From Acheta domesticus (lineage: Eukaryota > Arthropoda > Insecta > Orthoptera > Gryllidae): a DNA stretch of 64,000 bases. Positions 45,871 to 58,553 of this stretch are shown piece after piece. A program made the translations under genes and the position numbers. Location: assembly GCA_031308135.1 (NCBI GenBank), contig JAHLJT010009419.1:65492723-65556722 (forward strand). Direction: 5' to 3'. Each line of letters opens with the position of its first letter. Within the stretch, counting starts at the first letter, position 1. The notes beneath the pieces were generated by a model. That model saw only the letters and a program-made list of their open reading frames with translations. It ran no database searches and was not told the origin of the DNA.

Positions 45871-46996
45871 CACGAGTAGTCATCGCCAAACAAGTCATCG
45901 ATCATGTGTGTATCCGTTCTGATCACACGTTACATGCACACAATCATCCTCAACTCATTCACCCGCATTGCCACCTCCATTTGTGTACCTTCTCTGATGG
46001 AGGTCGTGTTTCGCCTTACATCCGGTTTTAGTCTGAGAGAGGGTAGTTCTGGAGGAAGTTGAAAATGAGGTAGAGACGAGGTGTTTATCTTTAGTTTATC
46101 TCTACCCTAGTGAAATCAATCCCCGCGTACTTCTGCTCCATTCCTTCTGATTTCCAACTCTGCTCCCACATTTCACTCTATGGACTTAAAATGTTTTATA
46201 CACTTTTAATGGACAGAATATCGACTGGCCACTACTGAGTGAAGTTTCTAACCAAACCTCCCAAAATGTTGTAAGTATAAGAGTTACCTAGCAGAACAAA
46301 ATATGTTAATAATAAAATAAGTTTGGAAATAAATTAATAAAAAATTCAACAAATTGAAAATTGGCCTCCTTTAGCTAATAGAACTAGTTAGGAAGAGGTA
46401 TCCCCATTGTTCATTGAGATTCAGATAACAAATTTAGTACAGCAGCCAAATAATTTTAACAAAGTTACAAAAATATTACTATGATCACAACGGGTGTATT
46501 CAACACTATTAAAATCTACTTTTCAACTATAAAATGTGGCATTTTCAAAACCTGTTGTAAACTTTTCTCGAAATATTATATTAAAATTTAAGAATTATTT
46601 ACCGTCACTTATCTGTCACATTCAGGAATAGCATAATAAAATCATAATTATGCACGGGAAGCGACGGTATCTAATAAGCTCGAAGATGGCATTTCAGGAG
46701 GGCTCGTGGCGTATTAGCTACCCTCCACAGCTGGTACAACACCCCATATAGAATTCGTGATCGACGCAGAGAGCTCTCAGCTGGTTTCCTTGAAGTCGTT
46801 CCGTTTCACCTACCTCTCATTCCACCATTACCTTCATCATTTATCCCGTCGTCACTATCGCTATCATCTACGCATTGGATCGTGACTCATTGGTCCACAC
46901 CGACCTTAGCAGTAGAAGTGCCCTTAATTGGCAATAAGTAAATAAATGGCTGACAGTACCAACACCTGTCTGACTCTTTGTTTACTTTGGCTGATA
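45871..46996. other. Unassigned spacer
   Basis: No gene is recognised. 46680-46930 is of moderate complexity and may be an interspersed repeat, but it has no second copy in this window. Confidence 0.4.
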
Positions 46997-47345
46997 AATG
47001 TCTTCGATGTTCGGCCCCTCCAAGAGCGAAATTAGTAGAGCGGGCGCGCCGCCTATGACCCACAATGCAAGCTCATTACTGCGCATACGGCGGCATCTTT
47101 TTGTTGGGAGCAGCGCGCGCGACCTCATTCGTTGCATAGTGGAAGCGGTCTCTATCTCGCCGCTTCATAAGATGGCCCGGGGGTGGATGCCGACCCGGTT
47201 CCGCTGGGTTTGCCTTCCGAAATGCCTGCCGCCCTTTCATCTGCCGGCCCCCTGGGCCCCCGGGGGCTGCCAATTGCCGGGCCGCCCCAGGTGGGTGGAG
47301 CGAGCCATTGTGGTTGAGGTGGGCCACTCAGCCTGCCCCTCTGCT
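46997..47345. other. GC-rich block
   Basis: GC- and CpG-rich sequence (CGGCGGCAT, GGCCCCCTGGGCCCCCGGGG) is followed by a T/C-rich plus strand to about 47640. The overlapping frames (46998-47519 plus, 47076-47327 minus) have no domain. Confidence 0.4.
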
Positions 47346-47689
47346 TCCTCTTCGATTCTTTCGATTTCTCATGCTGCTTCCCTTTATTTTATTTCTTCTT
47401 TTCAAGCTGCTGCTTGTTACTCTGCTTCTCTTGTTTTTTATCATCTTTTTGTTATTTTTACTATTTCTTTTCCGTTCTTCCTCTCCCTAATATTTCTCGT
47501 AGTGTCCCTTCTCTCCTGATTCGTTCCTTTTCCTTCTCATGTTTCTTTTAATTCTTCTCCTCTTGTTTTTGTTATTTTTTTCTTCATTCTCGGTTTCTTT
47601 TTCTGTTTTGTTTTATTTTCCACTTTTGTTTTTTCATTACCACTTTAGGTGGTTGAGGGCAAAATCTGCAGTGCCTCTGACCGGCAGAT

Positions 47690-48360
47690 CTTAGTTTGCG
47701 TCCTGACAATTGATTGATTGATTACTAGTAATTCCGGGCGTGTCAACTACTGAGGTCCTTAAGTGTAGTGTATGTTTTTCAACTGGACATGGCGGTGATC
47801 TTCCCCCGCTGGACGGCGAGATCTAGCGCTGACCTACCGTTCACTAGTGGGGTTTTCCTCGATCAGATATCTCCCACCAGCGGGGCACTGCCCCAGCCGG
47901 GACAACTCTAACCTCAGAACGGTTCTCCAGCATGTGTGGTACTGTAGTGCAGGTAAGTGTGTGTGTAAGGGGTGAGGATAGGATAATGAAGAAAAAGGAA
48001 AGATCGTGCGCGGTCTATGGCCCGCTTGTTAGAGTACTACTCTGGCATGCGCCTGCTGTTCACCGGAGAAACCATGGAAAACTACCGATCAGAGCAGCCG
48101 GCCTTTATAATTCTCCTCCAGACAGTGACTGAATTCGACCTAGCTGAAGCTACAGTCAAAAATACTGCCACTGTCGGGATTGAACCTAGAATCTTCCGGT
48201 CAGAGGCACTACAGGGATCAGTTGTTGCACCTATCCAACTTTCCCGGTGAGTCCCGACGGTGATGATGGGATTTTTGACTCTAGCACGGTAGCTAGGTCG
48301 GCGCCGGATCGCATCATTCAGCGGAGTAATTACCTTCACCACCTCCCGTGATGAAAACTG
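47690..48360 (-). repeat. Composite repeat: family A copy 3 plus tRNA-like segment
   Basis: 47740-47975 is a minus-strand copy of family A (GTACTGTAGTGCAGGTAAG, CCGGGACAACTCTAACCTCAG, CCAGCGGGG). 48165-48250 on the minus strand carries GGTTCAATCCCGAC, a good B box, with a TGGATAGGTGC stretch about 60 bases earlier that resembles an A box. A GCGCCGGATCGCATCATTCAG block at 48300 matches the 8.76-kb copy in the opposite orientation. Confidence 0.6.
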
Positions 48361-48489
48361 GCACTGTACTTACGGCACTAATAACAAGAGCACTTGGCTC
48401 GTCCGGAAACAGGAAATATCCATAATCAATCTTCACTATCTGATTTTTCTTCTCCTACGACTATTTCGTTTTCTTATTTGGAACTTTTC

Positions 48490-49015
48490 TTCCTGTCACT
48501 TCTCCGATCAGTGATTCTGGACGTGTGATCTACTAAGTTCATTTGTACGGTAAATGTACGATGATTTTGATCGCGGAAGGTGGCGGTGGTTCCTTAGGCG
48601 GATGGCGAGATCTAGCTTCCACCTACACGGGATAGCGTGGTTTTCCCCAATCAGGTATCTACCACCAGCGAGGACCTGTCCAAGTAGGGAAAAACTCTAA
48701 AGTCCTGACCGGTCTCCCGACATGTATGGTATTGCAGTGTACGTGTGTGTGTGTGTGTAAGTAAGGGGTGTGTAAGAGGAGCTTGAAAGATCGCGCGCGG
48801 TCCTTGGCCTGTTTGTTAGGAAACAGCTCCAGCATTCACCTGGTGTTCATCGGCCGGAATCGAGCAGCTGGCCGCCAGAATTCTTCTTCAGACAAGGCTG
48901 AATTCGACCTACCTATCAAGCTACTTTCGAAAATCTTGCCACAGACGAGACTACAACACTAAGATCTCCCGGCACTGCAGTGACATGCTCTGAGCCACCT
49001 GAATTAGACCATTTC
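48490..49015 (-). repeat. Composite repeat, family A copy 4 (diverged direct duplicate)
   Basis: It repeats the order of 47700-48200 at an offset of about 790 bp: the GTGATCTACTAAGTTC block, GGCGAGATCTAG, CCACCAGCGAGG, TGTATGGTATTGCAGTGTACG, then GAAAGATCGCGCGCGGTC. A (GT)n run lies at about 48742-48757. The two units have diverged strongly. Confidence 0.6.
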
Positions 49016-49860
49016 ATTGAATTTTTGTTTTTGTTGGGATTCTATATATTATCTAGTTCATTTCTACGGTACCTTATTTCCTTTCTCATATTGCCTATTT
49101 TGGATTTTCAGTATTTTCGAATGTTCCTATGTTTATAGTTGTACTTTCTGTCACCATAGCATGAGTCTGATTCAGTTTACCTCTTTTCTCCTTTTTTAAA
49201 AGAAATTTAGAATTTTATTTGGTGAACCGCGTGCCGTGAACGTCCCTACGATGGAAGTTCTCTGCCCTCTACCAACATTTTAACTTCATATGTAATCTTA
49301 ATTCACATTGTGACAGCCTGGTTACTCAGGACGCTGTCGGATAAATTTCTTGTTTTACTCACAAATTAATGGTCTCAAAATAGTTTTGTCAATAGATCAA
49401 GATTTTGTGGTAATTAAAATATAAGCAAAATGTTGTACAATCAGATTTAACAAAATATTATTCAATCCGTTGTTTAAAAAAGCTAATGCAGTAAGAAATT
49501 AAAAACATTTAAATCTCCAAAAACACTACCTTTTACCACAAATCGTGTCTTTTGAGCTTAAAACCGATTTAATTACTGATATAAGGCTAACTCATTCAAG
49601 TTATAGTTAAGAGATTGTTGAAATAACTGTTATTTATATTATTTTTATAATTAAGATTCCATTATATAAACATCTCTAGTGAACTTTCAATAAATGCAAA
49701 GAAATAAGCAATCCTTCCACGCCACCGAACGCAAAGTAATAATGTGTGTGATATTTTGATGGCTTCAAGTTCTTGCTCTCCTCATTTATAAATACATAAT
49801 GGTAGAACACAATAGAAGTCTAATGGAAGTATAAGAACTTAAATTTCAAGTAGTTCCTGC
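49016..49860. other. Unassigned AT-rich spacer
   Basis: No gene is recognised; the frame 49017-49199 is an aromatic-rich reading of T-rich sequence. Confidence 0.4.
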
Positions 49861-49870
49861 ATACTGTACA

Positions 49871-50118
49871 AGAGCGCGCTACCGCTTCACTGAAAAGTGA
49901 GAGGCGCGCTCTGCACTTAATTCAAGGGAACTCACAGCAAGTAACGCACGGCAGGCAGACGTAGTGGGATGGCAGTGCTCTGCAGCTATGAAGGTATTTC
50001 CTTCCAATACTTAGAAAATAATTTTATGCTCGGCTTTGCGTTGAGCATAAAATTGATTTTGTTAGTATAGATGATAGATGGATTTTGATAGTTGGTGCTG
50101 TATCGCGACTATCAAAAT
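49871..50118. repeat. Cluster of three perfect-stem hairpins
   Basis: Hairpin 1 has outer arms AGAGCGCGC (49871-49879) and GCGCGCTCT (49904-49912) and an inner stem TCACT/AGTGA closed by GAAA. Hairpin 2 has 12-bp arms AATTTTATGCTC (50020-50031) and GAGCATAAAATT (50043-50054). Hairpin 3 has 11-bp arms ATTTTGATAGT (50082-50092) and ACTATCAAAAT (50108-50118). They lie within 250 bp. No coding frame accompanies them. Confidence 0.7.
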
Positions 50119-50446
50119 ATATATTTCCTGGAAATTAAAAATTCAATTTACAAACAATATTTTTTGTACAGGATTGAATTAGTTTTTGCAACTGGCGTAT
50201 CCAAATAATGAATTCTACAGGCGTTTCCAAATTATGTAAAGATATTTTCAATTTCCATAACACAATTTATATTTATGTAGATGACAAGGAAGAATAGGAA
50301 ATAAGTATTTGAGTACAACTAAACTTAAAGAAAAATAGAATTCGTATTTACATAAAATTAAAAGTTGAATTTATCATAAGTTTAACAATAGTTTGTTTTT
50401 TTCAGCTCAGTTTTGTGTCTCTATTATCTCCATTATCGGCACTAAT

Positions 50447-50497
50447 TTTCATATAGACTTTTCATATAGACTTTTCATTAGACTTTTCATATAGACT
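50447..50497. repeat. 12-13 bp tandem repeat, four copies
   Basis: TTTCATATAGACT is repeated at 50447, 50460 and 50485, with a 12-base variant TTTCATTAGACT at 50473. Confidence 0.92.
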
Positions 50498-51735
50498 AGA
50501 GACCATGATATATTGAAAAGTTTTTTTTTATATTTTAAGCATAAGAAATGTTAAAATGTTTTTCCAATCAGCAATCAGAAATATAATTCATTCTGTTTTA
50601 TTTTTCTGATTAAGTATAAACATTATAAGAGATTTCCAGATTCTTGGTATTAAATATGCCTCTAAATAGTTCCTAGGGTGAACTATTCAAGATCGTCTAA
50701 CTGATAGGCAACGTAGTTCTCAAAAGCTGCCAGGATAGTTTTACACGCTGAAAGAAAAGCGTCGCATTGAAGCGACCTCTTATCGCATCTGTTGGCGAGC
50801 ACCACTCAGTCCGTTAGTGTTAAGCGGCAAAGCACTACGAATGTTATACGAGGCGTTGGATATGTCACAAAGTGCCTGTGTAAGTATTATTAACTGTGTT
50901 CGGCGTAAATATGTAAACGCGTTATACGCGAAAGTAAGTGACAGCGGGAAAAATATATCAACTAACGTCTCACGAATTCATCAAAATATTCTCTTTGGGG
51001 AATTAGTTCCAGCAATACTGTACCAGTGAACATAAACATTTCAGTGAGCGCATGCTTCAACAGGGTCAATTACGCCATCCAAGATTTAGAATAATACCTT
51101 CAAAGCAGCCGATTGAAGAATCACATGTTGAAGGATAATCCTCAGGGTGTATTCAGGTGAGAGAACTTTTAACAGATATGATATTAAACTTTAATCAACT
51201 CTCATTTAAACATATTTCATGGATTTTAATGAATATGACAAAAGTCACCAAACAAATTAAGAGGTGAATTATTTCAATTAGAATTATAAATGTAGTTCTA
51301 TATCCGGGTGCATTGTCGTACATTGTGCCGGTTCGTATTTATACATATTTGAAGAACACAACTGATACCACTGTGAGAATAAAAAGATTCAAATTTCGAT
51401 ATTCAAATTTCATCTTCTAGTGTCTATAAACAGTATAATTATTGGTTCTTTATTAACAAAGTCCATTGGTAGCAGTATTATATTTTCTCATTAAAATATA
51501 TAACAGCATTGTAAAATGTAAATTTTATTACATAGATGATTACAAAGGTTCTAAAAATGTTTGACTCAAAATAGTAATTGAAATGTGCACAAATAAGGAT
51601 ATTTGAGAAAAATATTTGTAATAATAATAATAATAATAGTTATTTGTAGCACCTAATAAGAAAATAATGTGAACTCTTATCGTGCATTTTTTGAAGGTAA
51701 TCAAGCATGTCAAGGTCTCGGGAAAGGTAACTACA

Positions 51736-52720
51736 ACTAGTACCAGCGTTGCCAGATCATTTTTCCTCCAAGTCGTGATTTTTAACAAATTTTAGTGAAA
51801 AAATCGTGATTTGTTTGGTAAAAGCGTGACAAAATAAAAAAAAACAATAAGTAATATTCTAATTGTTAATATCGAAGCAGATACATTCATACAGATTTCA
51901 GTCACAAATAACATGATCTGTAGGTTAGCAAATTTCCGCAGTTGATATTTTCTAGGTATTTTCGTAATCAGAAAAAGACGTAAATGACTTTGCAAAATGT
52001 TTGGCAGCGTGAGAGCTCGCGTTCTTCATGTGAGAGCTGGTTTCGAGTGCTTTATGGTATAATTTTGTCCACAATGGGAAGCACTCCACTCTTTCTTATA
52101 CAGTCGACAACATTTTTTATACTTATTTGACTTTACCTCGCACATATACTTATAATTACGTTCCTATTTAATATGGTATTTTGTTGACCGACGTTTTCCT
52201 AGTTTGATTTTCTTAATGGGTGTGTCTTGCGTTGACAAATCCAAACTATCCGAAGAATTATCATCTTCTTTACTCATCTTCAAACAAAGCGTGAAGAACA
52301 AAAGTAAAGTACAACTTACTTACCCAAGTATAATGTTTGACAGATCCAATTTGCAAAATGACAGAAAATTTCGTTAAAAAATGAACAGCGCGTTGCGATC
52401 TGGGATGGTGTCGACATCGCTGCGATGGAGCTGTGACCGCTACCTTGACAACCCATGTTGCAATCGACGACCTACTCACCCGACGATCCAACTCGCCCCG
52501 TTGCATTATGCGAGAACCGACTCACCCGCTACTGTCACTGAGATTTATTTCGTGTGCTTTTTTCTTGTTTTCTTTTTTGTTGTATTGTTTTTCATTGGGC
52601 AATTTAAATCAAATATTTTACAAAAGCGTGATTTGGGCTGTACCGCGCGGGACATTCACTTTGTCTCAAAAAGCCTGACGTCCCGCCAAAAGCGGTACGC
52701 CTAGCAACGCTGCCTAGTAC
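51736..52720 (-). mobile_element. hAT-like element relic (969 bp) with 8-bp TSDs
   Basis: The element spans 51744-52712. Termini are CAGCGTTGCCAG on the left and, reversed, CAGCGTTGCTAG on the right (11 of 12). The flanking 8-bp duplications ACTAGTAC (51736-51743) and CCTAGTAC (52713-52720) match at seven of eight positions. The TIR start CAG and an 8-bp duplication fit the hAT superfamily. The interior holds only a short broken minus-strand reading frame. Confidence 0.75.
52164..52277 (-). pseudogene. Truncated N-terminal ORF inside the hAT relic
   Basis: From an ATG at 52277 a 37-residue acidic-then-basic peptide (MSKEDDNSSDSLDLS, then PIKKIKLGKRR) runs to a TAG at 52164. In the frames beyond, Cys/Lys-rich fragments continue towards 51800 with several stops. 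This looks like the start of a transposase reduced to a remnant. No catalytic residues can be recognised, so the identity rests on its position inside the hAT-like element. Confidence 0.4.
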
Positions 52721-52838
52721 AGTTCTTCTTTCTGCTTGACATTTGGGTCTGGACCATAGAGCTAGAATATACTACATAGAGTGACTGACGCTATGGTTTT
52801 AGCACTATTGGTAAACGCTCGCCGAAGTAGGTACCGCC

Positions 52839-52868
52839 AGTTTTTTTTTTTTTTTTTTTTTTTTTTTT
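52839..52868. repeat. Poly(T) run of about 30
   Basis: An uninterrupted T run follows CGCCAG. It could be the poly(A) tail of a minus-strand retroposed insertion, but the sequence beyond it (52869-53000) is not recognisable. Confidence 0.85.
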
Positions 52869-55380
52869 GTAGCTAAAACATGAGAGGTGCCTGTTGGTGG
52901 CAAGCACAACTGTTGTACTGAATCGACGTGTTGTATGTATCAGATCTTATTTTTGTATTGTTGTATTTTCGTAAAACTGTATTTAAATTATATTATTGGT
53001 GAAGGAGCAGCGGGTGTGTTAGGATTAGTGAACTGTGATTAATTTAAGTCGTGAGTCAATACACACCACTCCACAATTCTCTGATTGCTCAACTTACCTT
53101 GGAGGACCACTGGTGATGGATTTAATAATTGTTAGGTTGCGATTCACCAGTCTTACTTTCCTGAAAATGATCTTTCAGGCGCTGTCATCATCACTCAAAA
53201 ATACATTAGAAAACATGTAAAGTTGATACATATAATTGAATTAAATAAACATTACAAAGAAAATTAGGTTCGTAGAATTACGATGCCTTGTGAATGCATA
53301 AACCATCAAATTAAATGAGTACACAGATGGTGCGGCTGAATGTGAGCATTACATGCCATTATTGAATCATTGAGAATGTTAAGATTATAAGTTCATGTAT
53401 GTGACATATGCAAAGAGTAACCAAATTTAAAAAGAAGTCACATTGAAATTAACAGTGATGCTGTGAGAAAAGATAAGTGATTATTACACTTGATGTCTGG
53501 AGGTGGCGTTGAGTTCACACTGCCGTATGCGTGCAGCCGGGCAGCAGCGGAAGCCGGGGCAGAGGGCAGTGAGGGGCGAGCGGCTGAATAGACTCGTCCA
53601 GACGCATGTGTGTCGCTTGCCGCACAGACAACAAGCTCGCATTGCAGTTGAAGAACGCACTACCTCGATAGTGCATTGTTCGCTTACCATGCTAGAAGCA
53701 AGTGACTGATGTGCCGTGAATATACGCTCAATTGAATAATTACTTGCATGAATAGTTACTGTTGTAAGCACAAATGTTGAACACAGTACATTGCGCAATG
53801 CGTGAAACGACATTTACAGAAGACAACTCTGATAAGTAGTTCTGAACCACGCGCATAAATGTTCACTTGAAACATTAATGTTTCTTATTAGGGCAATTAG
53901 TACCACTCACTAGTTCATCGTACAATACACTGAACTGCAGGAACAATGTTAAAGGGATCTTACACACGCGTATGCATAATACATCGGGATGTGAAGATGT
54001 TGCAATATGAGTTAGCTCCGCACGGCACGGAGTGCTCGTGGCAAACGTTTGATTTCGACTGAACTGAGGCGTCGCGTCGCAACGGACACGATCTGCTGTT
54101 CTGGCGCTAACCAATCAGCGTGCGTGTAATATGTGATAACAAGATTAAAAGTGAGGTATCTTTGATTTGTTGAATAAGCAAATAATATGAGCATGTAGAG
54201 TATTAAATGCTAAAATTTACTATGTTTTATATAGCTTACAGGTTAGGATAACTGAATTGTATGTGCAAGGCTCGCATTGGCGGAGGCAATTCTCGGAAAT
54301 GCGGCGAGGCGGTGATACCAGATAGCAGATACTTTTCTCGGAATCACGAGTCGATATGGCAAGCGTGTTTTACAGTTAAATAAGATACATAATGAAACTA
54401 TTGTTCAAGTAGCTTAATCATATGCGATAGGCATATGCCAGTAAATGGTAAATAGCTTGCTTGTTGGAACAAGTGGTGGGAATAATAATATTCACAATAC
54501 CTGTGTTCGGGCCCACAGCAAATCAGAAATAAATACGTTTATTTCACAAGCAAGGCAGAACAGTTGAATTGCGTAAATGGCAGAGCGCGGCCGTTAAGCC
54601 GGTGAAATCACGTATCGCCCTCACATCCGCTGTTCCGCGAATTCTCCAACGGACGGAGGCAGCCCGCACGTGTGCGCCTGGCCATCTCGCCCCCCCCAGC
54701 TCGGTCCGTTGCAGGAGCAACAGACAAAAAAAAGCCCAGATCATTCCAAATTCAGATCAAATGGCAAATGGTAATTGGCCATCGCCATCCCCACCTGTGC
54801 CGCGCGTGAGAACCCTTTCCTAACGTCTCTGCCCCAACCGAATTCCGCTCAACCGAATTCGGTAGTCCGCAGGAAGACACCGTGAAAGATAGCCGCGTGT
54901 GTTCACGGCTCCGCGCAGTAGCGTGTAAAAAATGTATAATCGTGCAAATGAGCTGCATACGGCTCGCACATAAATTGTTCAATCGTGGCAGTGAACGCTT
55001 TAACCAGTCTGTCGCTCTTGCGTGGGTTTGCGCTCGCAATTTTGGTTGAACTATGTAACTCGCGGCTGCTTCTGGTCGGCAGAAAGTAGCCACGGTGGTG
55101 CACGGAGTCACTACAATAACTATGCTTGGACAGGTGTATTAATGCACCAAGGGAAATTTTCATGTTAATACTGTGCTTCTTGTGCATTTACTGTGTTAAT
55201 ACTGTGCATTTACTTATTAAATCTTGTTTGTGCTGGAAATTTGCTCGTGAATGCATCCTGCACTCCTGCGCCAATCCCAAGAGCTATCAAAGGGTTTCGG
55301 GACTACTGTACTTCATCACTACAGTCCATTCATACAGTCCACTCATGAACATTATGTGTATAGTAGCCCCGAACAACCTG
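52869..55380. other. Unassigned spacer
   Basis: No gene is recognised. Short moderately GC-rich stretches (53500-53650, 54560-54720) have open frames on both strands without domains. The largest (54752-55111 minus) has no recognisable feature. Confidence 0.4.
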
Positions 55381-55385
55381 CAGTA

Positions 55386-55800
55386 TGAATGAATGAATGA
55401 ATGAATATATTTTATTGGCTTTAACCTTAATTATACGCCATTATACAATTATGTACATCATTAATCAATGAAACAGTCAGATCAATACAGTTACTCAGAA
55501 ACATAAAAAAAATACAAAAACAGAAATTACAAAAACACATTAATTACAAAAAGCAACATAAAACTAACAAAACTTTTCGTACATTTACATTACACGTTCA
55601 CAGATCATGTTACAATGAGTTTTCAAAAACCATGAATTTTCATAGCATTCTATTATGGAAACTTAATTATACGCCAGTATACAGTTATGAAAACATTAAT
55701 CAATGAAATGGTCAATTCAATACAGTTACTCAAAAATAGACTAAAAATTATAAAAAACACAAAAAACACATTAATTACAAAAAACCTAGTTAAAAAAGTT
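55386..55800 (-). repeat. LINE 3'-tail-like repeat, duplicated at 236 bp
   Basis: (GAAT)n at 55386-55406 is followed by ATATTTTATTGGCTTTAACC. From there CTTAATTATACGCCATTATA to CAATACAGTTACTCAGAAAC (55426-55506) recurs at 55662-55740 with few changes, followed by the same CACATTAATTACAAAAA-type blocks. On the minus strand this reads as a non-LTR 3' UTR ending with an AATAAAATAT signal and (ATTC)n. The duplication suggests nested or tandem 3' UTR units. Confidence 0.55.
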
Positions 55801-56743
55801 AAATATTAATTTATTATTTTCTTTGATAAATATTTTAAATGCTCAGATATTCACCTTTTTCACATTCAAATTAATATCAGTTATCTTTTATTCAGTTTTG
55901 TTATTCATTTAGTTTCAGATACAGCAAATTCATTCAATGAATGAAACCTGCAGCATATTCGGCATATAACTTTAAAAATAGAAGTCATCACACCACTAGT
56001 ATAACATTTTTTAAGTCTGCCACCTTATTTGTGATCTGTTTGTTTGCTTCCTATTGCAATAACATTCACTTTTAGGCGTGATACTAACTTCAATTACATT
56101 TCAACAGCTTCCGTTCTTATGACAATTACCGACGCAGGAAGCAATGTGCTTTGAAAATTTCTCACTTCGTTATCTATACATATTGTGATTTCGTTATTAA
56201 ATGATTGATGTTTGGTCGTGAAACAGTAAGAGAATTTATATTACGCACGGCCCGCGCCCACCTGGCCGTAACCAGCGCCTTCTTGAATACCAGAATACTT
56301 TGTTTCTCCCGAGGGCCCTGCTTTGGCTGCAAAAACATGGCTTCAATTTTCTGCAAAGATGGAGGTGCTTCAGTCACTCTATATCAGGCATGTCAAGATC
56401 GTGGGCAAGGTAACAAGCTTAGTAGAGCTCTCGGGCACTGTGTCCAGAGAAATTGGCGCGAGATTTAAACGTAAGAGTTCTACAAATCCTATGGAGTGTC
56501 GGTACGCCATTGGATACCTGGCCAATGACAGTCTTTGGGAGACGTTACTTGTCAGTTATGATAAAAAATTTTGATATTTTAATTTCCATTTTCTCTTTAA
56601 GGCTAAATGATTTAAAATTCATTTGCAAATTCTCATTTGAGAGTAAAATTTAAAAAACTGAATCAAAAATATCTTCATTTTGAAGTCCTGTTTACTTAAG
56701 AGTGATAAAAAAAGCATGAGCTTTCTATGTTCAACTTCGAAGG

Positions 56744-56773
56744 TTTAACAGACAAATATTCTTGTCTGTTAAA
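56744..56773. repeat. Perfect 12-bp hairpin
   Basis: Arms TTTAACAGACAA and TTGTCTGTTAAA flank the six-base loop ATATTC. No associated element ends were found. Confidence 0.75.
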
Positions 56774-58145
56774 AGCGTTGTCCGTCCGTAAGTGAGAATT
56801 GTTAACTTATATTGTTAATTTATTTCGCAATATTGCAAAACAAAATAAATAGCTGAATGATCTAATAACACAACACAACACAAAAACAAGGAAGGAATTC
56901 CCCATTCAAACATATTCCTATCATTTGGGAAAGATGTTTTTTTAAGGGAGAATGTAGTAAGAAAATAAACATAAAATAGTAAGTAGTAATAGTAAATTAC
57001 GAATACTTCAGCTTGAATGAACGCTTATATACCGTCATTCGTTCATCAAAACACGACAGAATATCCTTTCATTATAACGTTATAGTTAGTGCAACGAAGA
57101 TAGCGAGTTGTAAATTGGCGATTGGTTTTAAATGCAAAGGTTAGTGAGTGTATGTACATGAAAGCAGTAAACAGATATCTACGGTCACATGTTGCTCTTT
57201 TACAAAAAGTTTTCATTTATTATATTTGTAAGTGATGAACTACGTTTTTAAATGAAGGTGGATAGTAAGATAATAATCCTTACTAATCCACTACAACGTA
57301 TTGTATGTGTACAGATCTGTTGAAATATATTTTTCAATTACAGTTTCAGAGACCTATTTACTTTGTACTCCCAAAGAGTTGTAATTGTATTGTTCCATAA
57401 TCTGTAAACCTCATTCATTTCATCAGTTTTAGATAATAAGAACAAAATGAAACTATATTTTTGGGGTTTTCGCGTTTTCCATAAGGTGCATATGACGTTT
57501 CGGTCGTAACTTTTCTAGAATTCTTACTTTTGTTACGAAATAATAGCAGTGGTTCCCCAAATATTGTTTAAAACCATTAGCAATAAACGATTTTATAATT
57601 TCTTCTTATGCTTCTTGTTCCTACTAAAATTAGAAATAGTGCAAGGGCATTGAATAAACAAATAAGGAATATCTACAGTTCAAGCAGAAGAGTAGGTGCC
57701 CCCTTTTTCCATGCTTCCAAAAATATTAAAAAATATAAAGCACACATAAATCGACTGCATTTTAATGTATACTTGAATGAGAAATAGAATTCATGAGCAA
57801 TAGTAATATAGCAGAAAAACGCACTTCAGAGTATGTTGAAGAATAAAGCCTGCTAATTCGACAAGAAAATTATTCATTCCCTTTTGAAAATATTGTAAAT
57901 ATTGTTATTAAAATGTGCGTTCAATTGGAGTCGACACCACCGATCATAAACCTCCAGCACATGGTTAGATACAATATTGAAATACATGGTTAGATACAAC
58001 ATCACATACATTGAGAGAATAATCATTATTACGTAGCTGAGTGACCGGGGCGCATGCCGGTAGAGTCTTCCAGTGGATTTTGCTATTGGGGTAAAATAAC
58101 AATAAGAAAATAGGAGGTAGTGGGCATTATAGGTAACCTAAGACA
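56774..58145. other. Unassigned AT-rich spacer
   Basis: I see no gene, RNA or clear repeat here. Confidence 0.45.
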
Positions 58146-58553
58146 GTGGTCGACCTGCATGGCGTGCCCAGGCACTTTGCGTCTCTTCGGGCAACAGCTG
58201 TGACCCTCTGTTTGTCGAGTCAGCCCAGCAGAAGGAAGGGAGGGGAAAGGAACGGGAAGAGGGTGCCGTAGGCTAGTGAAAGGTAACTAGACCTCTGAAA
58301 TGGGAAGGTTCTCACAAACATTTCAGTAGTTTTGAACACATTGATGTCGAAGTTTCATAAATCAGTCATCTCTCCCCCCTAATGTGGTAATTACTGTAGT
58401 AACTGTCTACAGATTGCCACAAGATTATGTTCTACTTGTAGAAGAAGTCAGATAGAACTTAGTCACATTGGCAATTTATTTCCTTCCATTTCGTTAGTTG
58501 GAACCTTGCCATTCCAAATGATAAGAGTGGCATGCGGGTAACAACAGTGGTCC
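58146..58553. mobile_element. Possible hAT-like MITE (about 408 bp)
   Basis: The left edge CAGTGGTCGACCTGCATGGC and the reversed right edge CACTGTTGTTACCCGCATGC share CA-TG-T, ACC-GCATG in order, like imperfect hAT termini. No 8-bp target duplication is evident, so this is tentative. Confidence 0.3.
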
